Below, piece by piece: positions 1-13,384 of a stretch of 64,000 bases of DNA (positions are counted from its first letter, which is position 1; every line of letters starts with the position of its first letter). The stretch covers positions 36,585,081 to 36,649,080 of the forward strand of contig OX485809.1 in the NCBI GenBank assembly GCA_950295325.1. The letters are read 5' to 3'. The position numbers and the translations under genes were made by a program. Source of the stretch: Polytrichum commune. Lineage: Eukaryota; Streptophyta; Polytrichopsida; Polytrichales; Polytrichaceae. The notes beneath the pieces were generated by a model. It was not told the DNA's origin and searched no databases. It worked only from the letters and a program-made list of their open reading frames with translations.

Positions 1-143
1 AAGTGTCAGTGGTCTTTCTCCCATGTGCACATCAAGTGGTTTGTGCAGGTTGCGATGAGGTTCACAAGAATCACGGAATTTCAAACTGTCCCTCTTGTCG
101 AACACCCATTCAACAACGTATACGGGTTTATGGACCCAGCTAG
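1..143 (+). CDS. RF4/RF298-type RING E3 ubiquitin ligase, 3' end only
   Basis: Reading from base 3, the frame gives about 46 residues ending at TAG (141-143). It contains the second half of a C3HC4 RING finger: FLPCAHQVVCAGC, then CPSCR and a basic tail. The C-H-x-x-x-x-C-x-x-C and C-P-x-C spacing and the FLPCAHQ wording are typical of the plant RF4/RF298/MIP1 group, large coiled-coil proteins with a C-terminal RING that recruits E2 enzymes. The first zinc ligands lie before the window. A longer overlapping ORF from base 25 is in another frame and carries no domain. Only the 3' end is visible, so the exact paralogue cannot be named. Confidence 0.85.
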   Translation, partial: VSVVFLPCAHQVVCAGCDEVHKNHGISNCPSCRTPIQQRIRVYGPS

Positions 144-1441
144 TCTATGCTTTTACTGGCAGCACCTTACATCTCTATATCTCTACCAGGGTGAGAAGCT
201 GAGAAATGTTACTCTGTTTTTATATCTAACAAGTGCGTATAGAAATGCAGGCCATGTCTCTCTGTCAGTTCTGGTTTCAACCCAGCAATCAATCTCCAGC
301 CTACCTCCAAGTAGTTTTTGGTTCTCGTTGTATAAGCTGTCTAATGTGGGTCTTTCAACTTCAACAGTAAGGCCAAGTGATCAGCAGAGTTGGCGTTTTC
401 CTTGGGTTTCTCCCCAATTATGATATTTGTACTCAGATGAGGATCCTTTTGATCACCAACATATATTGGATTGTAAAAGTATGCCAGTTCCATCTAGCCA
501 CATGCTCTGCCTTCTGTTGTGTCTTGCACAGCTGTGTATACAATTTTTTGGAAAAAACCATATGTTTCCTTGGAACAAATTGGGGTTTGTTTATATGTAT
601 TTTGGACAAATGGAGTTTAGGGGAAGGAAAAACACACTACCTATGTACATGCAATCTCCTGATTTTACTTGGGGTTGGTGAAGTTTTTCCTGGAATCACA
701 AAGTCAATTTAGTGATGATGGGCACAGGTGATCAGATGCTTAAATCATTGTATGAAACTTTTGTGGATGTTCATTACTTGAACAAAGCAAAGTGTCAAAT
801 GATAGAACATGTTTCTGGCACCCATGAAAATGAAGTTTCTTTGTTCAAAATGATGTGATAGAGACTCCTCTACGCCACAGTACATTATGAGTAGCATACA
901 ATATGTGATTTATATGTGTAGTATATGTGAAGAAACATAATCAAAGCAGGATTACCTGCACCTTTGCATGTCATCAATGATGTCATTTTCTACATACAAG
1001 AAAGGTTCTTAATGATGTGCTTAAGTTGTAAGATACTGCATGACATAATTTACAAAACTTTGATATGAAGCAGACTCAAATTCCATATGCATGATTCATG
1101 TTGTAACAATTTTTTTTTTTGGGGTGTACACATTATGAATCTAGTGACTTCCACTGAGAATTGATTGAAAAGTTAAATTGAGCTACATACACATCTTATT
1201 GCGTAAACAAATTCATGGCAATGAAATTCAACTTAGTTTCACCATCTCTGTGAGAAGTGAATCATGAGGCAAACTTACCCTAAATCAACAATAGTGTAAC
1301 AAAAACAACCATTGTCCCTTGAGTGACATTGACAATCTTATTGTTGACATTCAGCCTTTGGAGGTGATGGTTACCTACAGTAGTGAGCTCAATCAATCTC
1401 CCTGCATCGAATACGATCGGCTTATGGACTTATGTCTACTA
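144..1441. other. 3' UTR and non-coding DNA downstream of the RING gene
   Basis: The first several hundred bases probably include the 3' UTR. ORFs at 377-712 and 427-681 show no motif and overlap in different frames. There is a T-run near 1110. No gene or named repeat seen. Confidence 0.5.
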
Positions 1442-1591
1442 AGGGGCGGTTTACACCATAGACCATGAACTCGTCCCATGGAAGATGCCTTATTCCGCGG
1501 TACAAGTTCATGGTCTACATTTCATGGTCCGAGTTCTTAAAAAATTGATTTACAAAGCCGTTGGGCCCCTCACTAGGTGTAAACCGAATGT
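1442..1591. repeat. Degenerate Tourist-like MITE fragment (family A)
   Basis: It begins GGGGCGGTTTACACCATAGA after TAA, matching the terminus of the intact element at 3791-4290, and ends near GGTGTAAACCG, a degraded right terminus. The interior carries the family's 'catggtcc' words. Boundaries are approximate. Confidence 0.5.
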
Positions 1592-2365
1592 GGACCAAGA
1601 GGAATGACCATGCGGCAAGAAGTGGATGTGCTGATTTTTTTAATATAAGCCCAAAAAGGGCAGTTTTGGGAAAAAATGAAGTTTGACCATTTTGTTGACT
1701 TCAATTTGCCTTCACTTGCCTACACATGCCTTCACTTATCTTGTCACTTAGTTTTTTCTTCTTTTCGCCTTAAAGTTTGATCATTCTCTTGTCATCTCTT
1801 GGGCTTCAACTGTCTTCACTTCTTGTTAACCCTTAAAGGACATATGCTTTCCCGATACCACACCCAAAATATCTTTTAAAATTCATTTAAAGCATGATTA
1901 ACCAATTAATTTACATAGGCTCTATTCTAAAGAAGTATAGATCTTGCTAAGGTGCTCGATTTGGCATTCTAAAAACCCCGTTTGGTGCAATGGAGTAGAA
2001 GTTTTGAACAAGATTCTCCCAAAATAATACCAAGCCCGTGGGGCAGCATTGTCCTCTAAGGGTTAAATGTGTCGAAGATGTGGCTTGCAAATCTTCTCAC
2101 AACAATTTTTACAAAAAAAAATGAGCGATTCAATTTGTACATGTGACATGTACCTTGTGTTGTCACTACACTAAATAGGATATTTAGTGTTTGATTATAT
2201 CTAATGTTGTTACCACCCAACCTTGCTCAACACTAAATTTCAATTCTTTGATAATTAATGTTAGAAGATTTCCCATTGCGCTTCTTTTGACCACCCTGAT
2301 CTACAGTCACTAAACGACTACGTAATTTTTTGTTTTGTTTTGCAACTGTAGTTTTTTAACATTTT
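1592..2365. other. AT-rich non-coding stretch
   Basis: No ORF or RNA gene recognised. Around 2165-2260 there are several ACACTAAAT words, a motif also scattered at 12480-12600, 15900-16770 and 17280-17350, suggesting remnants of one old repeat. Confidence 0.4.
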
Positions 2366-2430
2366 GGGGCGTGTAATATACCATTGGAAAGGTATTTTCA
2401 AGACCTTTCCAACAGAATATTACACGCCCC
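2366..2430. repeat. Short near-perfect hairpin
   Basis: A 28-nt left arm (2366-2393) pairs with 2403-2430 at 25 of 28 positions around a 9-nt loop. Both outer ends carry GGGGCGTGTAATAT or its complement. It could be a very small foldback element or a transcribed hairpin. Confidence 0.7.
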
Positions 2431-3790
2431 CTAATTCCAAACATTGCAGCTGGTAGACCAAAAAAAACAAATCTGCACTTGAATTCTTGAGTTCTAGATG
2501 TCCCGCGTTGTTTGATGAAACACGTGTAAGCCGGTTTAAGGGGTAGGGCAAGGTGGTGTTGGTATGTCTCATGGGCTATAATATAATTGAGGTACATAAA
2601 AGGTAGATTCATAAAAACATTCTTGAAATGGCGTTTTTTTGACATGGGCCCTTGCCTTTTCCTACCAGACCAGAGTCTAGGGAGTTCTGTAGAGAAAACG
2701 GCTAATTGCCGAGCTTTCTGGAGGTGGCTCGGATTTTTCAATTTTTACCCGGAAGTTGGCCTAGAGAGTGCAAAATTTATCGGTTGATAGCCCCCATTTC
2801 CTAATGTATTTAGGCAATTAGCCGACATTTGTTTTTTCATTTATGCAATTTCCGAAAGGTCTAAAGTGGGGCCGGTTTTGTATTTTGGTGGTGGATGTGT
2901 CATTGTCATTTATTCTTTCTTCATTTTCAAGTGTTTAGGATTAAATAATGTGGGCATTCACTCTCCATTTTTTTTCATCCGAAACAGGGCAAAAATGAAA
3001 GAGCGTACCTGAGCACCAACACGAGCACTCTCCTTCTCCATCTTTCGTCTCCTATAAGGGTACCTAAAATGGAATGAACAATGGTTATGGGAACTGTGTG
3101 CACTTAATCCTTCCTCCTCCTAGCTTGTAACTGCCGGCACTACTCGGCACTCTCTAAAACAAGTGATCTCACAAGATGTCCACACGAGTGTGATAACACT
3201 GCAAAATGGCAAGTTACTTGAAGCTTGGGAGATGCAACGAAGTGGACGAGTGTGATAACACGAGATGCGATGAAGTGGACGAGTGTTGTGCACTGTCGGC
3301 ACTCCCTCAAACAATATTTTTATCTCACTGTAAGTACAACACCTCATAGTTTCGCAGATCTCCTCACAGTTTCGCAAAGCAACAACAACAAAAACCTCTT
3401 GAAGCTATTGTCACTCAACAATCCAACAATTCTAGAACTCAAAAACTCATAATGCAAACGAAAATGCAAGCTCCACCGCTGCGGAATGGAAGCTGTGGCA
3501 GGAAGCAAGTAACCCTAAACCACAAGCCAACAAGGCATAGTCTCCAACTATGCATAGTATTGAAAAAAATTACCTAAAATATATATATTTGGTCGGTTGC
3601 CCGCCATGAAAATAAATTTTCAATCGGTAATTTGCCATAGATACTCTAGGGCAACTTGCCTTAATGCCAACATTTTTTCTTCTTCTAATCGGCCCATTTC
3701 CATAAACCTTGATTTTCTTCCGGAACCCCTTCCTAAACTTTCCAATTGCATTCGGAAATTCTCAAAATCAACCGGCTAGCTTGTAACTAA
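2431..3790. other. Non-coding stretch with a small local direct repeat
   Basis: Around 3225-3290 the phrase GAAGTGGACGAGTGT occurs twice about 34 bp apart, with related words at 3180-3200. Small ORFs on both strands (for example 2310-2741 and 3120-3377) have no recognisable domain. No gene seen. Confidence 0.4.
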
Positions 3791-4290
3791 GGGGCGGTTT
3801 ACACTATGGACCAAGAGCCATGACCATGAAATTCTAAAATATGTGATTGGAGAGTAAAGTGCTCTTGGTCCCATTTGGCTTTACACTACCTTGAAAAAAG
3901 GAAAATGACCACTAACTTTGAGGTCCCCAAAAACTACTAAAATCTGCCATTTGGATAATGTGCCATGGTCCAACGGGTTTTCCATTGAGGCAAGGCAAAA
4001 TGCTCGACTCAACGGAAATCAAGGGAGCCGTAAGGCTGAAAATCAGCCATTGGCCGAATTTTTTTTTAATATTTTTTTTCCCGGATTTTTTTGACGTTAC
4101 TGTATTTATTTTTAAAAAATCAGCCCAAAGTTGTCCCGGTCCAAATCCACTTTACACTACAAGAGTGACCAAGCCACTCAAAAATCTATTTTTTATTTTT
4201 CATGGTCACGGCTCTTGGCCAAGAGCTATGACCATGAAAATGATTTAATTTTCTTGGTCATGGCTCTTGGTCCATAGTGTAAACCGCCCC
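3791..4290. mobile_element. Intact Tourist-like (PIF/Harbinger) MITE, family A
   Basis: The two ends are inverted copies for about 38 bp, starting GGGGCGGTTTACACTATGGA on the left with the exact complement on the right. It is flanked by TAA on both sides (3788-3790 and 4291-4293). A 3-bp TWA target duplication with G-rich termini is the hallmark of PIF/Harbinger elements. There is no transposase, so it is non-autonomous. An extra right terminus at 4500-4539, also followed by TAA, is a second, truncated or nested copy. Confidence 0.85.
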
Positions 4291-4540
4291 TAATTGCCGG
4301 CACTACCCGTTCATTGTACCAGACCACCTCTCTTGCCTCTCTCACCGCAAAACCCATTGGACCATGTCAGTGCATTTATTAGGCCTTAACAATTATATTT
4401 TGGGGACCTCAACCTCCATGGTCCCTCTGCCATTTTTTCCTTAGTGTAAACCGAAGTTGTCCCGGGACAACTTCAAGAGCCAATCAACTGCCTTGCAGAG
4501 CCCTGGTCCAACTTCATGGTCCATAGTGTAAACCGCCCCT

Positions 4541-4887
4541 AAGGTAGATAGCCCACCTCTCTTAGCTTACTAGCCCACCTCTCCTGGAACATGAAATATG
4601 CAATAAGTACAAGATGATTAGCAAATTGAAGTTGAGGCCGTAGTCACTTTCCTTATAATTGTTGGGGCTCATATGAATATCTTGTTCATTATCAAAGTGA
4701 AGATTATTGTGCTCCCCTCCCCCAATAAAATAAACTAATAAACCTATAAATGGTTCACGCAAGTCCAATCTCTTTCGAACACATGTCATTCCGGTGTCCA
4801 TTCTTGGAAATCACACCTAACCACATACCACTCAAATAAAGGTAACTAAATCACGATAAGTAACCGAACTAAGCATGTTTACCTTAA
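4541..4887 (-). repeat. MITE family B copy
   Basis: It runs from TAAGGTAGAT to TACCTTAA, imperfect inverted ends. The interior matches other family B copies in the window (8741-9130, 14972-15290, 27318-27670, 28150-28530, 28935-29150, 44085-44425, 52795-52985). Shared words include GTACAAGATGATTAGCAAAT and CATTATCAAAGTGAAGATT. Orientation is opposite to the copies in the ABCC gene. Confidence 0.7.
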
Positions 4888-5786
4888 GCGTTATTGCCTA
4901 TGGAATTAAGGTAGATGTCAAGACATTATACATGCAACCTGATTATCTTAAATCGGACATTTTCTTTGTGCAAAAGCATTAGATTTGAACTTAATAACGC
5001 AAAAAAGTATGAGGTAAACTTGTGGAAAGGAACGAGTTATAGTCAAAAGGAGAAAGGAGTTAGCATAGGGTTCAGGACACTTGTTGGGGTTAAGGGGGCC
5101 GTTTGGGGATTCGAAGAGAGGTGGAAGGCAAGAGCTCTGCTAAACTTGGAGGTAGGCAAACGAGCAACTCTAACACAACAAGCTGCTTCAAGATGGGCCA
5201 CAACTTGCCAATGGCACCCAGTACTACTACTACAACAACAACAACAACAACACACACAAACTCGGCCAAAACCACAGCCCTTCCTTTAATTAAGTGCACC
5301 CACCCACAAACAATAGCACAAGGTTCAAGTTGCCCCACAAACCAACCAAATCCAACAAGTGCAAACAACGTTAACTAGACTCCAGGAAGACACATCTACG
5401 ACACACACACCGACACAAGTGGCTTGGGAAACAACAGCGTTTATTCACCAACACAACTAGGGTTGGGACGAATTAACTTGTACATTGGTTCTTTGGAGGC
5501 AAGGGTTTAGGCATTCAAAAAAAAAACGAGCGTATGGGTTGGTTTGCCCAAATCCACAACTAGTGGCGGACGGTTGTCTCGCTAGCCACCATCTCAAGTA
5601 ACAACATCAATATGAAGCATCACAGATGTCCAAATCCCACACTAATCCTCCATCTCTTAAATACGTATGATGCTTCTCGACATGTTGCCTCTGAGTGACA
5701 ACCATCGTGATCTTCCCCCTACCCACAAACTGCAAAGTCAATTTCCTACAATCATCTTCACGATGACACCCTCGCCCATTCGGGGA

Positions 5787-5788
<2 letters not shown>
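4888..5788. other. Non-coding stretch with a (CAA)n tract
   Basis: A CTA/CAA microsatellite lies at about 5225-5252. It creates long Ser/Thr- or Gln-rich ORFs on both strands and in several frames. These look like repeat artefacts. No domain recognised. Confidence 0.5.

Positions 5789-5819
<31 letters not shown>
5789..5819. repeat. (CT)n microsatellite
   Basis: About 31 bp of uninterrupted CT dinucleotides. Confidence 0.95.
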
Positions 5820-5823
<4 letters not shown>

Positions 5824-8740
5824 ACCACCTAAACGCCTTCCTATGCTCCTTGCTCCTACGCCCTGACCATATGTAGTTAGGAATTTGGATAAGACAAAAA
5901 CCAGGGAAACACTCAAGGAAGACTTAAAAGGTGATTCTTGTATCATGTAGGTGTCTCAAATACGTCTTATTAGGACAAGCATAGGGCTATGTCATGTTGT
6001 TTTGAGTGTTAGAATCACATTTCAATCAATTTTATACAAAGACTTCAAAATACATGTCACCCTCACATTGTTTTCCCATATAATAGTCTAGCAGTGAGTT
6101 CATTTTAATTGGACCAGATGCGTTGCTCAAACATGGGCATAGCCATTGACAATAAGTCTTGCATAAATTAGCCCATTCGAGTCTCTTTACCAAAGCCAAG
6201 GGTGCTTTGATGTAGTCAATAGTCTTGTGTTAATTAAATCCTTTTAGTGTAACTTGTTATGGCAGTGCAATCATCCTTACAAGATTCTTGGTCTTCTTTG
6301 ATTTATTTTATTGAATTATACTGCTAGACAATGATCTTGAGTTATTATTCATTTTTTATTTCCTCACACTAATCAAACCTCTAGACTATGGCCTAGTGAG
6401 TTACATTAACTTTGCAATTGTAGATCAAAATCACTTAGTCAATTTCATGACTTACTTTGGTACGGTCCTCTCTACCTCTTGGACTTCACAATAACCTTCC
6501 ATAGTCCATACTCTCTTGGATACCTCTTGGCTTCCCAAAGACTATTGACCTTTCATTACTATCTTCAAGGGGTTCCATTTGCGACAAACACTTATAATCT
6601 GCAATTATACTATAATGACACATAATGGAAATTAGTTCTCTTGAGAATGTATCAACACAGTGAGATGATAGTCTTTCTCAAGCTCTAATTCTAAGCATTG
6701 AATGCAATGATATGCGCAATGTATCGATATTCTATGATTTACAATCAATCCAATCCATGTCATCCACTAGAGTTATCCGCAAGGTCCCTCAAAGAGGAGC
6801 AAAACCGTGGGTTTGATCCTTGGGGAAGTCACCTCTACATAATATATATATATAAATAAAACATGGCATACACATGTGAGAACCAAGTATTTGTTTATGA
6901 GCTATTTACTTTAGAATTTGAATTTTTTGGACCATGTAATTCTTATTAATCCTACTTATCACCATTTTCCTCCACCCTATAGATATTTATGAATTTCAAA
7001 GTTGGGCAATAAATTGTAGCCTATTTTATTTTATAAAAAATATGAGTTCAATTTTTTTCCTCATGATATTGAAGTGGAGTTCCTTGTTTGTCAATGTTTT
7101 TCATGTAAGGAAACATAGAATTAAGAAGATTCAAACCAATAAATACATTCATACATTTAACCAAATGACAATGGGCATAAGACATCAAACTTGTGGGCAA
7201 ATGCAAGGGTTACGGTCTTTATTTAGAGTACATAGTAGTTGGTTACAAAGTGGTCAAAGAGTTTACTTTACAAACAATGTATGTGAGGCTTACAATATAT
7301 AAGGTAGTTCAATGGAAACCAAAACAAAGCCCCATGGAAAATGAATACTATATATGTGATTGTACTAAAAAAATCCATATTCAAATAAAATATATATACT
7401 TCAAATGGGCATTTCACACCTCCAAGTCTTGGCGGCCCTGTAAATACATCTACACCGTATAAACATGATATAACTTGCTAAAACAACCAAACATGCAATC
7501 AAAATGATAAGAAAACCACATGTCGCCGCTCTAGACTTGCTCCAACATCTTCAAATTGTGCTCCTTCAAGGTTACCCAATATTGTATATTGGGAAACATT
7601 AGCCTTGGTTGCACAAGAAGAATTGGTGTTGCTTGTAGTGGTCAAAACGCATCCCTTAGTTGAGCTAACTCCCCAAATGTCAACTGATCCATGCATAATT
7701 GAGTCGAAGGAAATTTCCAATTTCCAATTTCCAACACAATCTCAAATCTAAACCTACACAACGAGCATTGGGTTGATGATGAAGCCTATCGTTTAGGAGT
7801 TGTAGCTCTTGTCTCTTTTTATGTTTTAAATGATAATGAAGAAGCAATGTGCGTGGAGTGAGCAAAAGCAACAAAAAGCAACAAAAATAATACTAGATGT
7901 AAAACCCTAACACTAAACCCTATCCATGGGCACATCATGGGAATGTGCGGGACCTTTTGGGAATGTGGGGAGTGTCATGGGAACATAGGGGCAACATGGT
8001 TGCCTTAGAGGCCGGCATCTAAACAATTATTCATTCCAATTATTTTAGACTATTTCATAGAAAAAAATTATGATGATTTATGGTACCTTGTTGGATATAA
8101 ATTACTTTTTGGACATTTCATAAATCCTGAAGTACATCTAAAGAGGATATAAAATTTATGTCTCACAAATATATTCCACCCTATTTGTTTTCGCATTGTC
8201 GTTTCTATGTAAAGCATTGGTGAACTCTCCTAGGTTTGATCCTTATTTGAGAATTTTTTCTGTTAAGAACTCTTTATCTTGTTGTATGCAAAGCTATTTT
8301 GAAAGTTAAGTGAAACTTTTAGGATCTCTTCTTTTTGCATCTCAAACTTTGAGAGAAATTCAAGATCGAAAATAGGGTATGTGCATGGGACATGCTATCC
8401 TAAACCCCATATTGGCCTATGCAAAGCTAGTTTAGCACACCCATCCTAGTAGGACAAGCTAAAAGCTAGTTTTTAATAGCCTGACACCACTCTTTGTGTA
8501 TGATCTTAAGCATTGAGAAACTTGGATGATTTTGTGTTAATTCTCATAAACTCGGGGTTTGGGATTAAACCCATGGTTCATGTGTTGTACTTTACATATA
8601 ACTCTATTATCTTTCAAAAATTGGCCAATAAATTAGACCAACTTTCATTTGAGGCGGAGGTTTAAAAAAACCATCTCATGAAATATGCAAAGTACATAAG
8701 GAAATGGATTTGTCTCATTCCTACTTACCTCTTCGGTATG
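5820..8740. other. Gene-free AT-rich stretch
   Basis: No protein domain, RNA gene or clear element seen on either strand. Small ORFs around 7042-7462 and 7499-7874 carry no motif. Confidence 0.4.
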
Positions 8741-9130
8741 TAAGGTAGATGTGCCCAGTTCGATCAATGATCTTAATCATACACCTATATTTTAGGGGTA
8801 TGCGGTTAGGTGAGACTCCAAGAACAAATATAAAAAAGACATGTGTTTAAAGAGGTTGGAATACATGCTCAAAATATGAAAACCATTCTAGGCTCAATAG
8901 TCCACATAATGTTTTCTCTTTTTTCTCATTTTTTTTTTGGGGGGGGGGGTGGTTATGTGACCATTTCATGAGCATAAGACTCTTCATTTTGATAATGAAT
9001 AACTCATATGAGCTCCAAAATTTATTAGGAAAGTGGTTAAGGCCTAACCATCTCGTATCAATCACATGTTTCATCTCCTAGGAGAAGTGGGCTAGTTAGA
9101 AAAAGTAACCATTTAAGACCCATCTACCTA
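8741..9130 (+). repeat. MITE family B copy
   Basis: It starts TAAGGTAGATG and ends CATCTACCTA, good inverted termini. The interior carries the family phrases (AAAAAAGACATGTGTTTAAAG, CATTTTGATAATGAATAA) and an internal G-run near 8939-8950 that varies between copies. Confidence 0.75.
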
Positions 9131-11744
9131 GATAGGTAGTAATATTACACAAAATATTATTTGAACACAAGCTTACCTATCCATAGGATGGAGTTGGTCA
9201 GGAGTTGGTCCCAAACACATATATAAGGTAGCCAACCCATTCCTAACGACAACCCCATTTTTGCAGATTAGGCCAACCTATTTCCACATAGCACAATATC
9301 AATCTTTGGCAAGGTTGCCAAGTTGTGATTGAACCTAATTTAGCCAAATGTGAGTGGCTAAGTTGATAACTAGGTTTAAATTACAAGCATATTTAGGTGC
9401 CACACTTATTGATTACATAAATCAAATGTTCTTAGTTTTGTAACCCATCGGTGACCAGAACGAGGGCAATTTATGTCATGAGTATAGGTCAAAGAGATAT
9501 CCACTTAGAATATCCATAATAATTTGGTTATTGTAAAAAAATTCTAAAAAAATTCTCTTCATGATTTCTCTACATGAATATATATATAATTTTAATTTTA
9601 ATTTTAATTTTCTAATCACACCTAAATTGCATATAAGGTATGGGGGTGTTATTTGGTTCCTCCTCTTACTTGGACCCCTAAATTTGATTCATACATGAAT
9701 CAATGAAGATCAATAAGCAAACACTATAGAAACACATGTTTAAAAGAGATTGGACTACGTCTTCAAATAGTATTAACTACTCTACACTCAATAGCAAACA
9801 CGATCGAAAGGACCTATGTTTAGTTAAGATTCAACAAATGTGTACTTTCAGTAACCATAACTAAATCATGGGAAGTCAACTTTCAACCCGATTTCTACTA
9901 ATGCGTCATCAGACATTTGCTAATGCAACACAAGTTTTGTTGTGTGAATCTAATTGGAAGGAGTTGGAGAACATGAAAAACGGACCGACTAACACCCACG
10001 TACGTTATACTAGATTGCTTAATTGGTTGAGAATGGGTCAGCTACCTTATAATACCTTCCCGGAATTATGATGCCTAAGTGTGGAGGATTAGAACAAGTG
10101 GACGATTGTGAAAAGGACAACATGCACTTCACACTCATTCCATTGCAACTTGCTTTGCTTGATTTGATGCAATTCATGATTCAATATCAAGTACTCGAAT
10201 CACCAGTTTTGTAATGCACTTTGCAGTTCCTTGAGCACGAACTCATAACCATTATTGTGCAGTTGCTTGGGGTCAATGGATCTTATATGATAGCTTTACC
10301 CCAATTAAACCCCTAAATCCTTATCCGTTGTCCGCCACAAAATGATCTTAGAGGTTTCTATGTGTATATCATATTTTTGACAATTGTGATTGTCACATCT
10401 TACAAGTTTATGTAAAACCCGCATTAGTCAATCCCCAATCACTCCATCATCAGCCATCAACCTCCAATACATTGGATACCCTGAACAACTCTCCACTTCT
10501 GCAAACCACAACAACCATAAACAATCACAAGAACTGTAAACCACAAAATATTTGACTAAAAGTTTGGAATGTCAACCCCCTCATTACTATCACCACGGGA
10601 GTAAGAGGCACCATCCATGAACAAACAATTCAAACTTTTAAATGTCTCAAAACATCCCCACAAGGAATGAAGAATTTTATGAAACATGTAATGTACCGTA
10701 TAGCCATAAAATAAAATCTTATATATTTAGTACTCAATGAACTCAAGTTGGATAACAAACAATCCTCCTGGTTGACCTGCCATAAGATCCCCCCCCCCCC
10801 ACTCTCATTAAGATTTGAACTAGATATTACTTGACCCACGGAACCCACCTCCCAAAATGAAGGAAGTTACTTACCTTGATGCTTGGTGAACCATGATCAA
10901 TGCAAGGAAGAATCATGGGGGGTGGATTCTTCATACCATGTATGAACTAACGTGAGTGTAAGAAGGGATGCTATTTGACACATTAACATCCATAGTATAC
11001 ATCAAGGAGAGGTATTATTTTTCTCTAGCATGTACATTTAAAAAGGCAAAAGGAGGCCCTAGGGTCCAGAGAGTTTTTATTGAGAATAGATGTGTTAATC
11101 TCATACAAATTACTTTTTCATCCATTGTTGTCATATGGTAATATTCCTTAATGACTACCTTGTCCATTATTGTTGGGTTTGCATTTGGGTTGCTTTTACA
11201 TTACACTTTTGAGTCTTTGGGTTTAGATGGAGGTTGAAAGATTTAGGGAATGTTGGATCTATAAACTAGGATTCTAAAGTTGTTGATTTTTCTTCTTGAG
11301 TCAAAATTTGTCTCCGTACCTAGATCTCACAACTCTTTGGGTAGGAAATTACAACTCTCACTGACTTATACTCCTAAATGTGCTCATGCCACTCTTCAAT
11401 TTCTTGGCTCTAGAGGTGACAATAGTCTTTGTGTTGTGGATGCTTTTTCATTTATGTTATATTTTTAACAATTTATGTGTTGATGACCAAGTCTCCACAC
11501 AAAACGACTTACACACAATTTGGTGAGCACTGACCTCCTCCGCATCGGTTATGACACCGGAAGATGTTTACAATATGAATGAGATTGCTTTATTTTTTTG
11601 TGCCTAACCAAACAAGACACTAGCGCAAGGAAAAGTTCGTGGGTGCAAAATTCAAATGGATTGTTTCACTCTAAGACTTGTTCTTGTTGTAAATACAACA
11701 ATGATAGATGCTAGTGGAGCCTCATGCTATAATGCTCAAGCCAA
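9131..11744. other. Gene-free stretch with a partial family B copy
   Basis: Bases about 9729-9830 resemble the middle of family B (ACACATGTTTAAAAGAGATT). The rest has no recognised feature. An ORF at 9868-10071 was considered as a hAT remnant and not accepted. Confidence 0.4.
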
Positions 11745-12210
11745 TTCTAAGGGCCACTTCACACACGAGACTAAGAGCCCTTGACCATTACACTTCAAGC
11801 ACTCTCATTGGTGGAAAGGGCAGAGCCGGTCCAAGTTCGCTTCACACTATGCTTGAGGGAACCAACGGAGTATGTGAATTCTAGATGGATGTAAAGTCTA
11901 CATGGATTCCTGATGGCATCGAATGGATCATGTTTCATGGTCACTTGGACTATTTTCAAAAACCACCTCTTGGAGGTAGGCCTAACACAAAACCGGGAGA
12001 CCATGACACTCCGAATGCTCACAACCGTTGATTTCTTCTATTTTATCATGTGTGAGGACCCGCATGAATAGACATTCATTGAAATAGCATTTGGTTGAGG
12101 GCCCCGTCACATATGACTTCACACTACACTTGAGGGTCCGTGACCACACTACATGATTTTGGAGGTGTCTTGGGATAGCCTTTGAACACTTTCTTTTGGG
12201 CTCTCACTAT
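11745..12210. repeat. Dispersed repeat, copy 1
   Basis: About 460 bp that recurs in the same orientation at 13385-13850. The copies are easy to align by eye and share long identical runs such as GATGGATGTAAAGTCTACAT and ATTTTCAAAAACCACCTCTT. Ends carry GGGCC words but I could not define clear inverted termini. Confidence 0.75.
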
Positions 12211-13384
12211 TTCATGGTCACAACTCTTTGTATAGTGTCACCAATACTAAATGTTAACCCAACATCATTTGTTATTCCTTGTAATTTTTTGGGGGGGATT
12301 ATAGATTTACAGTGTTGCAATTACTGTCACTTACCTATTGAATTTTCCTCCAAATTTCAATCTCCAGACAATATTTCATCACAAGTTGTTGACAAGAGAA
12401 GGTAGGGTTTTGGCCAATGGATGAGCTCATCCATCATCCATGACAATATTTGTCGACTTATTTATAAGAAGTGTCATCCGAAAAGCTACCATAGTGACAT
12501 AAAATACCGTATGACACTAAACATCAAATTTAGTGTAGTTTAGGCCTTTCGCAAACAATGTTCGTGACACTAAATACCATAAATGGTGTAGCAACAATAA
12601 ACATAACATTAATAAATCGTTGATAGACACATTAGAACCCAAAGCATGGAAAGTGTACTGAGTATTTGTATATAGTTTCTCATTTGGCTTGGCAACATAC
12701 TTTTTTTTACTATCAATGTAATGTGAGATTTTGCATACATGTGCACAAGTTTGTGCAATATCATATCCAATTTTCAAATATGAAGAAGAGCATGTGAATT
12801 GTTCGTGGTTATCTGTTGAAGATGAGTATGTTCAAAATATACTCAAAATAGTTTGTAGCTGTACATATACATATACATGTACATATACAAAATGTCTTAA
12901 TTCTCCAAATATATTCTCTACAAACTACCTACGCCCATTTTTAGAAATAATTTAATCATGGGACAAAAGATGCCCAACCCGATATCAACCCACGATAACC
13001 GAAAGATGTGAACTTGTAACCAATGTTCAAGATCGAAGTCTTCGATGCCCTTCAAATGCGATTCGGCCCTTCAAAATGTACCTCTCTCAAAAGAGCCCTC
13101 CAAAACGCAACCCCAAATTGAAAATGAAGGCGTCAGCTGAAGTCCTCAATATCATCCGCCTACCACAAGAACCAACAAGCATACCAGGGCATTGGCAACA
13201 CAAGAAGTGGAGTCATATGCTTGATTCTCAATTCTTCACAATGTCCTCGAAACATGTACCATACAAATTCATGCACAAGTTTAACATGAGCGTTGTATTT
13301 CAATTCTAGTCTTAGATTGACGTCTTGGATTTGAACGAGCCCTTCAACAGAAGGGCTAAAAATTGAGAGCCCTTCAAAATGAAA
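12211..13384. other. Non-coding DNA between two repeat copies
   Basis: Short ATAC/ACATAT-rich tract near 12863-12890 and scattered ACACTAAAT words. No gene recognised. Confidence 0.4.

Noticed and set aside
4915..5378. Gln/Thr-rich ORFs on both strands
   Set aside because: They arise from the CAA/CTA microsatellite and exist in three frames at once with no domain.
5607..5946. Arg/Glu- and Ser/Leu-repeat ORFs
   Set aside because: Produced by the CT dinucleotide tract.
9868..10071. Possible hAT remnant (CESNWKELENM)
   Set aside because: Only a vague resemblance to the hAT CERNW region. The downstream residues do not follow the family pattern.
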